A stretch of 64,000 nt of DNA from Cryptomeria japonica (lineage: Eukaryota; Streptophyta; Pinopsida; Cupressales; Cupressaceae). The notes beneath the pieces were generated by a model. That model made no database searches. It was not told the origin of the DNA and was given only the letters and a program-made list of their open reading frames with translations. The position numbers were made by a program, and so were the translations under genes. Shown here one piece after another: positions 37,301 to 49,739 of this stretch; within the stretch, counting starts at the first letter, position 1, and each line of letters starts with the position of its first letter. The stretch lies in contig NC_081405.1 of assembly GCF_030272615.1 (NCBI RefSeq), positions 572,662,252 through 572,726,251 of the forward strand, read 5' to 3'.

Positions 37301-40300
37301 CTGGTTTTGAGACTGGAACAATGTTAGAAATCCATTCTGCATAGTCAATAGGTCGGATGAATCCGACATCTAATAATTTCTTTAATTCCGTTTTGACCAT
37401 GAGTGCTATCTGTGGATTCATCTTTCGTAGTTTCTGCTTGACTGGCTTGACCCCTGCAGAGATGGACAAGTGATGCATGATTAGGTGTGGATCCACTCCA
37501 GGCATATCAGCATATGACCAGGCAAAGTTAATTTGCTGTCCTTTAAAGAAGATGATGAATGCCGATCTTTCCTCTTCGGTCAGAGATTCTGCAAGGTGAA
37601 TGTTTCTGGCTGCTTCAGTGGTACCAATGTTGATTGATTGAGTGGGCTCAATCAATATGGGTGATCGTTCATGAAAATGTTCAGGAAGAGTGTCAAGTCT
37701 CCCATCGTTAGGTGCCTTAAAAAGGTTTTCACCCTCAGATGCGTCCTTTATTTTTACTTTTTTGGGATCCATTGCTGCCATTGACTGGTTTTCAGCATTA
37801 GATTCATTATTTGATTCATTTTTGCGACTGAGAGACTTGGCACTCCCTGAAGAACAGACGTCGTTATGCGGTTCACTGGCAGAGCCTGTTTCGGGATTTA
37901 CGGTACATAGGTAGTGGATAATAGATTCATCATCTGGAAAAATTGGGATATCATGAGTCTCAGGTTCAGTCCAGTCGATGAGATCAGGGAAGACAAGTGG
38001 TAAGGAATCATGGGGCGGGTCAAGTTCAGCTACTGTAAGTGTTAGAATAGAGTTATCATCGTGATGGGTCTTGTTTTTAAAGAAATTTAGGGTTTCATCG
38101 AGGTCTTCGATGGTATCATCTTCTACATAGACTTGTTCGTAATATTTCTGTTCGCTTTCCTGAACGTCATAGATATGTTGTGGTCCAAATTCAAGAGGCC
38201 TATCTTCTGTGTTATGTTCTTCTTGAGAAATGGATATGAAATCAGTATCATCGGGGATATTTGTAGTAGTATCAGAGCAGGTACCCCATTCACATTCATT
38301 TGAATCTGTTTCATATGCATCATCCCAAATTCTATCTGTACTGTAGACAGGTATGTTGTATGGCGAAAATAAATCTTTGATGATAGATACTATTTTGACA
38401 TTCTGTGTTGATTCTGTATCTGATCCATCTTCTACATTCTGGATTTGTTCATAGATTGTGCTTCCTCGGGGAGGAATAATGGGTGCTTGTGATGATATGA
38501 TTTGTTCTTGAGCCACCGGTGTGTGAATATGAGCCACTGCTGCAGATATGGCCTTCTTATGATCCAAAAGCTTTCTCTGATGTATCTTCTGATCTTGACG
38601 TTCTCTTGCCTTACGGATTGTTTCTGCTGATTCAAAGAGAGCTTCCTGCCATGATTCTTCTTTATATTTCTTCTTTTCTTTCCATTGAGATTTTGTATTT
38701 GTATGTGGCGGCCTTTTTAATAGGAAAGTGAATTTAGAACCTAATCCTACTTTATTTCTACTAGGTTGTGAAGGAAGATCTATAGGTTTAGTGACTCCTT
38801 CTTGGCGTTTCCCAATAGGTCCTTTACCGCCATATCCCATTTGTTTCATGATCAAGTAGCTTTTTCCATACAAGTGCATTGGTAGAACAATGTCTAGAGC
38901 GGCCGCTCTATTAGCTTCTTCTTCATCTTTGTATAACCAGTTAAGAACATCTTTATCTTCTGATTCGTGTGCTAGAGTCCCCAATTGGATGAAGGTACCA
39001 TCAAATTTAGTTATGGGCTGAGTTGCCTGATGTGTTGATAGAGTAGGTAAACCATGCGATCTAGGTGATGTTGGCAATTTGGTTAAACACAAAGGCTCCA
39101 TAGAGTATTGGCCCATGCCTTGGTCCTTGATTTGCATTTTCTGTTTGAAATCTCCCCATAAGGAGTTGGATTTTACGGTTGGTGGATCAGATGTTGAAGA
39201 CCGCTGCTTTTCTCTGTTATAAGGAACCAAACTATCTTGGGCTGCCCCCATTGCATTGCAATGTTGAAATGGATTGTGATTAGCTGATATGGAGATTTCC
39301 TGTCCATCATAAGGAAATTTGACACACTGGTGGTATGTAGAAGGTACTGCTTGCATTTCATGTATCCAGGGTCGACCTAATAAGATATTATAGGTGAGTT
39401 CAATATCTAAAACTTGACATATAGTATCCTTTTGCACTGGTCCTACCTGAATAGGCAATATCACTGTTCCTTTAGAGGACCGTTCCTCATCATCATATGC
39501 TTTTATGGTAATCTTTTTACAAGGATCAATAGATTCTTCTGAGAAACCTAGTGCACGGATAAGCTTTAAGGTACATATATTAAGTCTGGCTCCTCCATCT
39601 ATTAAGACTCTTTTAACACGGTGTTTGCAAACAATGACTTCAATATGTAGAGGAGTATTATGTGGATGACTCAATGAAGTATTATCATGCTCTGAGAAGG
39701 TGAGGTTATGAGACTCTGTCATGTGGGCCACCATAGCTTGGAATCTGTCTGTATCCAGATTTTGAGGTACATTTGTTTCTAAGAGTGCTTGCTCCAATAT
39801 GTCTTTGTGTCTTGGAGATAGTTTTAACAATTCCAGGATAGATATCTGAGCCGGAGTTTTTCGCAGTTGAGTAACTAAGTCGTATTGGATCTTTGGTGTG
39901 GTGGTTGGAGGTGCAGTATGCCCCTTTAAGACATATTTCTGGGTTCGGGTTGTTACATTGACAGATTCATGATCACGTTTATCTCGAATGGTTATAACAT
40001 TGACTTGATGGTCTTCAGCTGATATGTGATTGATTGTGTTGTTGTAGATGTGATTAATACGAGCTCCGCGTGTATCATTTGAACTTGATGCTCCATCTTT
40101 GTTATAATTTGGTAAAGGATCTTTGAAGGCTTCGTGATCATTATTTGTTTTGAGACCATCCACTGTTAAGTCACCTCGATCAATCATGTCTTGGATTATG
40201 TGTTTCAATCTCATGCACTCGTTTGTTCTATGACCTTTGTTTCGATGAAAATCACAATAATGGGAATCATTCCACCAAGGTGGTTTGATCGGGGGTTCGT

Positions 40301-41807
40301 AATTGTTGATTGGAGGTAAAGAAAGAACCTTGTTTGCTAACAGCTCTCTGAATGCGGACTCTAATGATTGGCCCAATGGTGTGAAAATACGCTTATGGAA
40401 ATTGTTGGTGTTGTTGCGTGAATTGTTGTTAGGCCCTGGATTCAGATTTTTGTTTTGATTATCGTTGGCATTGTTGGTGTTGAGTTGTCCTTGAGTATTG
40501 TTTGGTGTATTGGGAGTAGCATTTTTAGGATTTTTCGTATTCTGAGTATTTCCTGATAAAGCAAGCACTGGCTGTTTAGATTTAGGATCATAGGATTCAT
40601 TGTTGCCGTCGTTTTTGTTTCGAGTCCAAAATCGAGTTTCGTCTAGATTGGTATTGTTTTGGTTATTGTAGTTTGATGAGTTCGTTCCTTCTTTGTAGAA
40701 CTTGAGTGTTCCCTTTTTGACACAAGCTTCCTCTACTTGGATGCCATTTTCAATTAACTTGTCAAAAGATGGGATGCATTGAAGTTTGAGTCTGTAACTC
40801 ATTTCCCCATTCAAGTTATCAATGAAGATTTCCATTTTCTCTTTTTCAGGAATATCGCGAGGATATCTTGATACCATGCGTCGCCAACGTTGAAGGAATA
40901 ACATGAATGTTTCATTGTTCTTTTGTTTGGTGTTGCAGATATCTAACATGGTTATGGCATGTTGGATGTTGTAAGAATAATGGGTGATGAACTTGTTGAC
41001 CAATTCGTCAAATGATCTAACAGGTGGTGTAATCTTGGATAACCATTCCATTGTTTGTCCTCCCAGGCTTCTTGGGAATAACCTCATCAGATACGTGTCA
41101 TTATGAGCAAATTCAAGACTCATAGTACAAAATTCTCGAACATGATCTCGAGGATCACCTTTCCCATCATATTTATCAAATTTGGGAATGTCTGAGTTTG
41201 GAGGAAAAGGTATCATGTTTAAGCTTCTGTCAAATGGATAAGGACAGATTTCGTTTATAGAATACCGCACTGTTGTCCCTTGTTGCATGTCATGCATTTG
41301 TCTTTGCAACATTTGCATCTGTTGAGTAAGAGCAACCAAAGGCGTATTATCTTGCCGAGGGAAGAGTTCTTCCCTTGGATTTGTTCTCATTTGAAAAGGT
41401 GTGGCAAATGGTATGTGTTGTTCGGGGGTTTCGAACATAGGTACTCGCATTTCTGGTATATGTTGTTCTGGAATACGTTGTTCAGGTATGCGAGTCTCTT
41501 CTTCCCTTTGTTGTTCTTGATATGTGTATTGTTGAGATCCTGTTTGAAAGACGTTTGCGTCGAAATCTTCAGGAAGTTTGACACCTTTGCTTGTAAGCAT
41601 AAGTAGATATTTTTCTTTGTCATTTTCCATGAGTTTTTCAATGAGTTTTTGGAATGAAGGATTTTCTTGGCATTCCTAAAGAATTGCGTCAGTAATTTCA
41701 GGATCTTCTGAAGATGGAACTTCAAAAGGATTTGATAATCTGCGATTCATACTTGATTCCGCGGGTGTCTCGCTTTGTTTGTTTCGTTGAGAGCGAGTGA
41801 CAGGCAT
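34365..41807 (-). pseudogene. gag-pol of Tat-type element B, five in-frame stops
   Basis: ATG 41807 opens MPVTRSQR. Domains in order: a Gln/Pro stretch with IPEQ repeats (near 41430-41490), the retrotransposon gag domain (about 41180-40690), a zinc-knuckle variant CDFHRNKGHRTNEC near 40250, an aspartic protease (LIDGGARLN near 39600), a G-patch-like stretch (MGYGGKGPIG near 38830), RT (TDFRDVNKACPKDDFPLP; YVDD at 36975-36986), RNase H (about 36560-36290), a second archaeal-type RNase H (LYFDGSYT, MAEYEALVIG; about 36150-35760) and integrase with an HHCC finger (LHEGICGTHSSG, CPKCQ). gag, protease and pol lie in one frame without a frameshift signal. Stops are TAG 41676, TGA 36891, TGA 36288, TAA 35151 and TAG 34971. 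The second integrase Asp is Asn (TNNGRPF). The order with two RNase H domains defines the Tat lineage. Confidence 0.93.
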
Positions 41808-42660
41808 TTCAATAGAAACTTTCAGTGATGAAAGGAACAAAGTCCTCGTTGATGTTTTGCTCTGGCGTTGGTGGTTCTGGTCTAGGTGTGTTATATGTGA
41901 TGCACTCGTCGGGCAGGAATGCTGGATTGATTTTTCCTCCGCGGTTTATCTTTTGATTAAAAGCAGACTTTTGACAGTATGCTCTTGTTTTCAGGGGTTC
42001 TTTGTCAAATTCGCTGGATTTGTTTTGGATATAACGTTTGACGTGATGAAGAAATACCCGATGAGATTTGAAGAGTTGACGATTGATGTATAAAAATTTA
42101 TTTCTCTTGATGAATTTGGAAAAGCTCGGTCGCTGTTTCTTTAAAGTGATGTTGCGATAGAGGTTCTTCTTTCTCAGAATGAGGGGATTAGTCATGCATG
42201 AGTGATCAATGATTTCCTTTGATTGATTTGGATTCAGTTGATTCTTGTTTTGAAAATTTCAAATTTTACTTTATCAGAATGAAGGTTTAGCTATTCCTTC
42301 ACGATAAAGCATGTCAAATGATATGGATAAGAGTTTCCCGATCTGGAAACTGAATTTGACAATTTGGAAAATTTCTAGACAAGTGTTTTTGAGATGAGAT
42401 CCGTAAGATATTTAAAGGATTGAATTGACACTGATGATGACAAGTTTCTGGATTATGATAGAAAAGACGTCCTCTAATGCTCGATTCGTTTTCAGATTTG
42501 GACAACCTTGTTTGACGCAAATTTGACTTGAGAAATAGTTTTATGGCTTGTTTTTGTCACTCGGGTTTGATAAAGACATGTTTTGATGAAAAACTGTGTT
42601 TTAAAATATTTTGAATTTTTCAAAAAATTTTGGTCTTTCAACTCTTTGTTTTTCTCCTTT
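41808..42660. other. Leader of element B next to gag
   Basis: Non-coding on the sense strand apart from short frames, with no motif array. A short minus-strand ORF (41809-42195) ends next to the gag start but shows no domain. Confidence 0.45.
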
Positions 42661-42667
42661 TTCTCAC

Positions 42668-43471
42668 GCGCTAAAACAGTTGTTCAATGCGCTAGCAAAT
42701 TTTTTTAATGCGCTAAAACTATTTATCCACGCGCTACTCTGCCCCTGGTCACGCGCTAAAATATTGACTTTGGAAAATTTTATTTGGTAGACTGTGAAAT
42801 ATGTACGCGCTAGACTGTATTTTCTAAGCGCTGACTGGTTTGGTTAATGCGCTAAAACAGAGATTCTACGCGCTAAGATGTTTGTTACACACGCTAAAAA
42901 AGACTGTTTTGAAATTTGTAGTGAAGTTTTTCTGGAGAATTACGCGCTACACTGCTACTTTCACGCGCTAACTGGTTTGGTTAATGCGCTAAAACAGAGT
43001 TTCGACGCGCTAAGACGTTTGTTACACGCGCTAAAACAGACTGTTTTGAAATTTGTAGTGAAGTTTTTCTGGAGAATTACGTGCTACACTGCTACTTTCA
43101 CACGCTAACTGGTTTGGTTAATGCGCTAAAACAGAGTTTCGACGCGCTAAGACGTTTGTTACACGCGCTAAAACAGACTGTTTTGAAATTTGTAGTGAAG
43201 TTTTTCTGGAGAATTACGCGCTACACTGCTACTTTCACGCGCTAACTGGTTTGGTTAATGCGCTAAAACAGAGATTCTAAGCGCTAAGACGTTTGTTACA
43301 CGCGCTAAATGATTCCTAACATGCGCTAGGATATGTTTTGCACGCGCTAAAATATCTGGTCTCTGTTTTACTTTCAGTTGAAACGCTACTGTTTTTGTTG
43401 TACGCGCTATTTTGTTCTTCAGATGCGCTAAAATAATTGTTTGATGCGCTAATATGTTGTTCCCACGCGCT
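42668..43471 (-). repeat. 21-bp-phased GCGCTA motif array, proximal block of the leader
   Basis: On the plus strand the motif reads A[C/T]GCGCTA; in the sense RNA it is TAGCGC[A/G]T. Starts run 42668, 42689, 42710, 42731, 42753, then groups starting at 42807, 42944, 43081, 43218 and 43383 with steps of 21 bp. The middle part is a 137-bp tandem repeat (starts 42807, 42944, 43081, 43218), each unit holding five motifs. A few copies carry one changed base in GCGCT. Confidence 0.93.
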
Positions 43472-44655
43472 AAACTGCCTTGATTTTTCTTTTTGGTGCC
43501 TTTGTGATGTTTTTGACTTTTGTTGAGAGAATTTTTAAGTAGGATGGATGATTTTCTGAAATACAAAATATAAACACGGCACACAAAGTACAATCATTTC
43601 ACTTAATCTAACATAAAGTGTATGTTCTGTCGAGGATGTTTTCGAATCCCAAATGTTTTAACAGGTTGGATACAAAATAAACACTTCAGAAAGACTCTTT
43701 ATTCAAGGGTCATAAGCACATCATAGCTCACTAGTCTCGATACTCCGTCAGCTCAAACAGCCGTGTCACCCCCTAGAGGGCGCCCGTTTTTTTGCCTTTT
43801 GCCAGAAATTAACCCAAAGTGAATTGCTTCACAGTTGAGTAGTTATCTTGAGAGATATATGGTGAGTAATCTTGTGGGCGGATTCTTCCCCACCCTTGCA
43901 CTATGATGTTACAAATGTTTGGATACTGACTCAGTTCAAAGTTTCTAATGCTAAGGTTCTTAATCAGGCTTCCCGTTTGGCCGTCAGTGATAAACTCCCT
44001 CAGGAGGCTTCCCAACCTTTAGAACAAAGACTTTACGTATCTCAAGGATACTGGGGGAAGGCTAATCGCTGCGCGCAACCGTTGAAAAGGACTTTCGTCA
44101 CTTTCCACATTTGATTATAGTGGGTTGGAATTCTTGGCGTCAAAGCCGTTCCCCACTTAGGTCGTTCCCTTCACACCGGCCATAAACGGCTTTAAGAGTT
44201 GAGTGCAACTCCTCGGGAAGGCAGACCTGCTAAAGGATTTATTGCTTGAATTAAAGAAAGCTTTAAGAGTGGTTTGGATTTTTGGTCACCCAGTTAAGGG
44301 GAGAGCATATACCTTCCACTTTCGATACACGGCAGATAAGTTGTTCTTTTTAGCCTTCAAGACAATGGTTTGCTAACCTCTATTTGGAGATGTTGCTCCA
44401 ACAAGCATGGTGTTCTTTTTAACCCTGTATAGCAATGATTATTTAATCTATGGAAAATAGATCGTCAACAAAGCAAATTTTGATTTTCGAGGTCAACAAA
44501 AGGAAAAACGTTTTGTTTGTAAAACAAATCTCCTCGCTTTTCCTGCAAGAAACTTGTTAAAAATCCTGCAAAAAGAAATCGGTTAGTTTGTTTCGGGGGA
44601 CTTCCACAAGTCTAAAATTATTTATTCGGTTACACAATCTTTTGTTGGTTTTCTT
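43472..44655. other. Central leader spacer of element B
   Basis: This stretch has no array, domain or RNA gene that I can recognise. It is less AT-rich than the flanks. Confidence 0.45.
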
Positions 44656-44661
44656 TTTGAC

Positions 44662-45211
44662 GCGCTACAGAACAAACTGTACGCGCTACAATATTGGGTC
44701 GATGCGCTACTGTCCCGCTTGCGTGTGCTATTCTGTTTCTCAGAAGCGCTACTCTGTCGCTCAGACGCGCTAATTTATGGTTTGGTTTTCCCGCGGTCTG
44801 TTATTCGGAAAATTTTTGAAGTTTAATGCGCTGACTGTCTATTCAAATGCGCTGGAAGATCGATTCTAAGCGCTATTATTTTTGGCCCATGTGCTAATCT
44901 GTCAGGTAGATGCGCTGATCTGCGTTTCGGTTTTTCTCGGGAAATTATGAATTTTAATGCGCTAACTGTCCGTTGATACGCGCTGGAAGATGTAGGTGAA
45001 GCGCTAAAACTTGGGGTGCATGCGCTATTCTGTCAGGCAGACGCGCTAATCTGTGGTTCGCCGACGTCGATACCTACAGGAAAATTTGTCAATAGTTTAA
45101 TGCGCTAAGGGACAGTTTGAACGCACTGGAACAAAGAGCCCACGCGCTAAACAGTAGGTTAGAAGCGCTAAACTGTTTGGCTTATGCGCTAAAATGTTCC
45201 TGAGACGCGCC
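44662..45211 (-). repeat. 21-bp-phased GCGCTA motif array, distal block of the leader
   Basis: Motif starts: 44662, 44683, 44704, 44725, 44746, 44767; 44828 to 44912 in five; 44959 to 45043 in five; 45102 to 45207 in six. Every step inside a group is 21 bp. Groups are separated by 47-61 bp. On the sense (minus) strand each group is an open frame of [L/I/V]A[R/H] heptads, the later groups ending in TAA, but the preserved part is the nucleotide core AGCGC rather than the amino acids. Confidence 0.93.
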
Positions 45212-45282
45212 AATTCTAGTTTCCCGCGTACCTGCAAAAGTCTTCAAATTCAAAAAACGATAAGTTATTGGGGTGCGTGCCC

Positions 45283-45300
45283 CACGGTGGGTGCTAGAAA
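45283..45300 (-). other. Candidate primer binding site of element B
   Basis: Directly inside the 5' LTR the minus strand reads TTTCTAGCACCCACCGTGGG. The part CTAGCACCC resembles a TGGCGCCC-type site with two G-to-A changes. The tRNA could not be named with certainty. Confidence 0.35.
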
Positions 45301-46810
45301 TGTATGTGGAAAAAATGGATTAATAAAACTAAATATGTGAAAAATTACGATAAATATCAATCCACACACACACACAGGACTTCTTGATGCAAGCTATGGA
45401 ATAACGTGATGTTACTCAGCTTCCCAAGGAGGGTCCCATGGTTCTCTATCTCACAATGTCCCTCAAACCAATGTTTTGCTCTCAGATTACTGAGCAAAAT
45501 GGTTTAGGGATGGCAAATATGAGAACGAGAGAGATTTTAACTGTTTTTAATATGAGATGTGTTATAAGCTAGATGAGATGTTAGAAATGCAACAAACTAA
45601 ATGATAAGATGACAAGGTTAGTATGAATACTATCCTAACATACTATATTTAATCTATGATTGAACTAAAATGATAAATAAACTACTTTAGCATGCATGTT
45701 CATGATTAATTCTGATCTAAATGGTAAATAAAGTAATCTAAGCATGCATATTAGTCTAATTTATGATCTAAAAGAGGCTAAATGAGGAGCATATATAAAA
45801 TGAGAAAGCTTGAAAGAATTTGAGCATAAGTGTGATGCTTCAAATTTGAAAGATGATTGTTAAGAATGGAGGAATGAGAGCTCTATTTATAGCACAAACA
45901 GGGCAATGCATGGTCAGGATTGAAAGGTTTAATCAAGGGCCAGGTTTGAAAGTTGGGGATCCATGTGCACAATTGGCACCAATGAAATGGTGACAAATGT
46001 CCACACCAGATTGGGTTGAAAGAAGAGGTTGGAGGCATTAAAGGCCTGAGGAGACCTCATGGTTATCTAAAGGCTAAGGGTCAAGTCTAAGTTAGGTTTA
46101 CCCACTGAATTAGGATCTAATCCAAGGATAAACCTTTGTGCAAATGATTAAGAGATAATCATGGTCAAAGCATTAATAACCTGATGAGACCCTTGGGTTG
46201 GATAGAGGTTGAGTCAAAACAAATGTTTTAACCATGTGGGAGGGTTTGAAATAACCATTAATGGTTATTGGAGACTTTGTGGATTAAGTGGTTGAAGGTT
46301 GGAAGCCTTCAATGGTTTTCAAAGACTTTGGGGTTTTTGGTGGTTGAAGGTTGAAAACCTTCAATGGTTATCCAAGACTTTGGGTCATTTGAGAAGTGAC
46401 CTCCCTTTGCTTTAGGGATGTGACAAAGTTTAGAGGGGGTTTAGGTTAATTAGAATTGGTTAGAAGATTCTAGAAGGAGTTAGGAAGGGGTTTGGGTTTT
46501 TGCAAGTGGATGGGGAATTATAGGATTAAATTGAATTATTTGATTTTCATTCAATTTGGTTGCAATTAAATAAATTTGATTTATTCAATTTAGGATAACT
46601 ATTTAATTAAATTTGAATTTAATTAAAAGTGGCTAGGGGGATTTAATTGAATAAAATGATTTATTCATTAAATGGTATAGTGAATTTAATCAAGTGATTT
46701 ACTTAATTAAATAGAAGAATGTGGATAATTTAATTAAATTGGATGTAATTAAATAGGAAAATGAACATAAAATATTCATTTAGGAATATGGTCATTTTTA
46801 TATGTCTACA
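45301..46810 (-). repeat. 5' LTR of element B
   Basis: 1510 bp, about five substitutions from the left LTR and no indel, flanked on the right by GTACC. It ends (element orientation) ...CCACATACA at 45301 and begins TGTAGACA at 46810. Confidence 0.95.
45883..45892 (-). promoter_or_regulatory. Sense TATA box in the 5' LTR of element B
   Basis: Minus strand CTATAAATAG, a consensus plant TATA box. It places transcription start near 45855 and gives a U3 of about 0.93 kb. The same box is found in the related LTRs at 52123, 49740 and 56874. Confidence 0.65.
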
Positions 46811-46845
46811 GTACCTAGTGAATTCCTCAGAAGTAAATTCACCGC
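46811..46845 (-). pseudogene. Sliver of copia integrase between two insertions
   Basis: These 35 bp encode GEFTSEEFTRY, the integrase segment that follows the second catalytic Asp. Element B lies on its left and a solo LTR on its right. It joins the frames at 29664 and 48037 into one integrase. Confidence 0.85.
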
Positions 46846-48036
46846 TGTAGCGTCCTAAAATTGCGACACTTGCAATTTCGACTGCATTTCGGTCTTCACG
46901 ATGGCGACGCAACACGCAACCTGAATGGAGACCCCGAAACCTGATTATGACACTGAAAACTGCATTTTCTTGCACCCTGGCCTGAACCTCCTTTGCACCC
47001 TGCTGTCCCGGGAGGTGGGACCAGGGCGCCCTGGTCCCTGGGTCCTATTTTGGGCCCGGTCTCCTTTGGACTTCGGGCCTTTTTGTTTGCAATTTGGAAA
47101 ATAAACTTTCCTGGTCGGCCTAAGGTCGGGAAAATCAGTCTATCAGCCCTAAATGACAAGTATATAAACTACATTTTTCTCTCTCATTTGGCATGAGGAG
47201 GAGAAGTGTACAAAGCGTGGAAACTATACTCAAGCATTCAAGCATTCAAGCATTCCTTTAAGCAATTGATCATTTCAAGTCTCCATTCAAGGCTAAGTGT
47301 TGCATTCAAGACAAGGATTCAACCATTGAAGAGGAGATCACATACTACTACAACATACAAAATACAACATCTAAACCTTCGCATATAAGGATACAAACAT
47401 CCTTAGAACAAGGTATTAGTACTTGTTTTACAGTCACTTACATTTACAGCTCTTGCTCATTTCTTGGTTAATTCCAAAACCGGGGTTTGACCTAAAGGCA
47501 AACCCCTAATCCCTAACCCCCCAATCATCTTCGCTTTTCTGTGTGTAGGTTGCAGGTACGCGGCTGAGATTGAAGATCTGGAATCCTTGTGCAGAGACGA
47601 ACAGATCCCCCTTCGTTTCACGGATTTTTCGGAGGACCGTGGCGCTGGGCGCCATCGTCCCGACAACTTTTGTTCAAATTTGCAGGACAACGCCGTATCG
47701 ACATTTTACTGCTAATTCCAGGTCCGCAGCTTCATACTGTATTCCTATCTCAGTTTATAAGCGAATCTTTGTCACTTTTTATGCATTCCTAGCTTAATTC
47801 TCCTATGCACATTCTTTACAAAAGAGGGTAGCCTTGCTTTCTTAACCCTTGAAACACATTTAGCATCCAATCTTGCATTGCGTGGGATTGGATCTTGTGG
47901 GTTTCAACCCCTCTTTTGAATGTAAAGTCTCTCCCCTAAGTGAAAACCATCGAATCCTAGCGAACCTCCCTTCTCTCTCCTTGGAGTTGGAAGAGGGGAG
48001 AGCAACTAGGGTTCGATCGCGATTTTCCACTTTACA
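46846..48036 (+). repeat. Solo LTR (1191 bp) in copia integrase
   Basis: It starts TGTAGCGTCC, ends TTTACA and is flanked by ACCGC (46841-46845 and 48037-48041). A plus-strand TATA box, TATATAAA, lies at 47161-47168. It has no internal coding part. The TGTAG[C/T]GTCC start resembles the chromovirus LTR at 15601, so it may be from that group. Confidence 0.88.
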
Positions 48037-49739
48037 ACCGCCTTGATCTGTCCTCAGACATTTTATCTTCTTACCACTCTCTTTCTCAGCTAAGGCCCTG
48101 AATGCCTTGAACTTACCGAAAGCTTCAGTTTTATCCTTCAAGAATGTGACCCACATCATCCTTGAGCAATCATCAGTGAGAATCATAAAATATCTATCAC
48201 CTTGAATGTTTTTTGTTCTTATTGGTCCACAAAGATCTATATGAACCAGATCTAACAAGTGCTCTGTTGAAAAGGATTTTCTTTTGAAAGTTGAAGAAGT
48301 CATCTTTCCTAACTGACATTCTTTGCAAAGAGTATTAACCGGCTTGTCTAACTGAGGCAAACCTCTCACTGTCTTGGACTTACTCACTTTAACAATGTTA
48401 TCAAAGTTTATATGACAAAATCTACTATTCCAAAGCTAGCTATCATCTATTTTTGCAATAAAACAATTGCTAACTTTAGAATTAAGGTGAAATAGGTTAC
48501 CTTTAGTTTATTTTCCGGTTGCAATCAATTCACCTTTGTTGTCAAAGATTATGCACATACCATTTTTAAACTCTAGTGGGTATCCTTTGTCATTGAGTTG
48601 TGACACACTCAAAAGATTGTACTTTAGTCCTTCAACCCAATAGACATCAACTGCACTGCTCTTCCTATTAAGAGAAATAACTCCTTTACCTTTAACCATA
48701 CAAGGTGAGTCATTGCCAAATCTAACAACAACGCCATCAAATTCTTTCAAGGAAAGAAATTTGCTTCGATCACCAGTCTTATGATGTGAACAACCACTAT
48801 CAATGATCCAATCATCAGAGTTATCCATCTTGGATACTAATGGCTTATGGTCTGATATCTCTTCCTTAATAGCTACAAACACAATATCTTCACTAGCATT
48901 ACCATCAGATTCTTCATTAGTGATACCACTATTAATAGAAATAAGACAATCTCTCTTGCCTTTACCCTTATACTTCTTGAATTGATCTCTTTTGTGTTCT
49001 TTTTCACCATTAGGACAATTAGCCGCTATGTGACCAATCTTGTTGCATGCAAAACATTTTAAAGGTAATTTACGTCTGTATTTACTAGTGCCTCTAGGCA
49101 ACTGCTTTGCCAATAATGTTTCAAGATCCACTAAAATGTCTTCATCATCAACATCTCTGCTGGATATAGATTCATAACCATGACTAGTTTCTCTACTTTT
49201 TCTCACAGATGGGTTAGAGACGGAAGCTCTAAATGTAGACTCAGATTTCTATACACTACCATCATAACCGTTTAATTCAAAAGCAATAAGCTTGCCAATA
49301 ATGGAGTCAAGAGTTACCTTAGTTTTGTCAATGGACTTCAGCTCCTGAATAGCTGCAACTCGAATAGCATAGACCGGTAATAGGGTTCTCAGTACCTTAC
49401 TGATTACTGTGGCATCTTCCACTTTCCCTCCTGCACTCTTAATTTCACCGACTATCTCTTTTATCCTTTGACCATACTGCTGGATATTCTCACCTTCAAA
49501 CATCCTCATGTCATCAAAATTTCCTCTTAGACTCTCTTCTTTAGCAATCTTAACATGTTCATCACAGCTGTAAATCTCTTCAATTTTTTTCCATACTTCA
49601 TATGCAGTTTTAAGACCATGAACATCTACATATTCAACATTAGACAGGGAACGAATAATAGCCTAAAATGCTTGATGATTTTCTTGTTGTTATTTCTTCT
49701 GATCATCAGTCAAAATTCCAGTAGGTGCAATATACTTAG
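48037..49739 (-). pseudogene. Copia gag C-terminal part, protease and integrase N-terminal part
   Basis: In coding order: gag (FDDMRMFEGENIQQYGQRI and following UBN2-type helices), the zinc knuckle CFACNKIGHIAANC, protease (WIIDSGCSHH, with the catalytic Asp-Ser-Gly), the GAG-pre-integrase block (LCKECQLGKMTSSTF) and the start of the integrase core (VHIDLCGPI, then KCLRTDQGG with both catalytic Asp residues). The frame is interrupted by stops, for instance near 49220 and 48508. It is cut on the left by the solo LTR (ACCGC) and on the right by another solo LTR (CTTAG). Confidence 0.88.

Larger units (their letters stand above)
29670..46810 (-). mobile_element. Complete Ty3/gypsy Tat-type retrotransposon (element B), 17.1 kb
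   Basis: GTACC flanks both ends (29665-29669 and 46811-46815). The two 1510-bp LTRs differ at only about five positions by eye, so the insertion is the youngest dated one here. Layout in element order: LTR, 3.5-kb leader with motif arrays, gag-pol (41807 to 34365), 3.2-kb 3' region with antisense promoter and tandem arrays, polypurine tract, LTR. It sits inside the integrase gene of the copia element. gag-pol carries five stops, so this copy is not autonomous. Confidence 0.95.

Noticed and set aside
41809-42195. 128-codon minus-strand frame upstream of gag
   Set aside because: No recognisable domain, and it lies in the retroelement leader; kept only as a remark.
43740-43800. Possible tRNA-like GC-rich segment in the leader of element B
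   Set aside because: No cloverleaf or T-loop (GGTTCGA) could be assembled from it.
31773-45211. CRISPR-like array, because of regular short repeats
   Set aside because: The repeated word is only 6-8 bp, the setting is a plant retrotransposon and there are no associated genes.
46896-47196. Open frames on both strands with GC-rich content (Pro/Gly)
   Set aside because: They lie in the U3 part of a solo LTR with a clean target duplication and show no domain.
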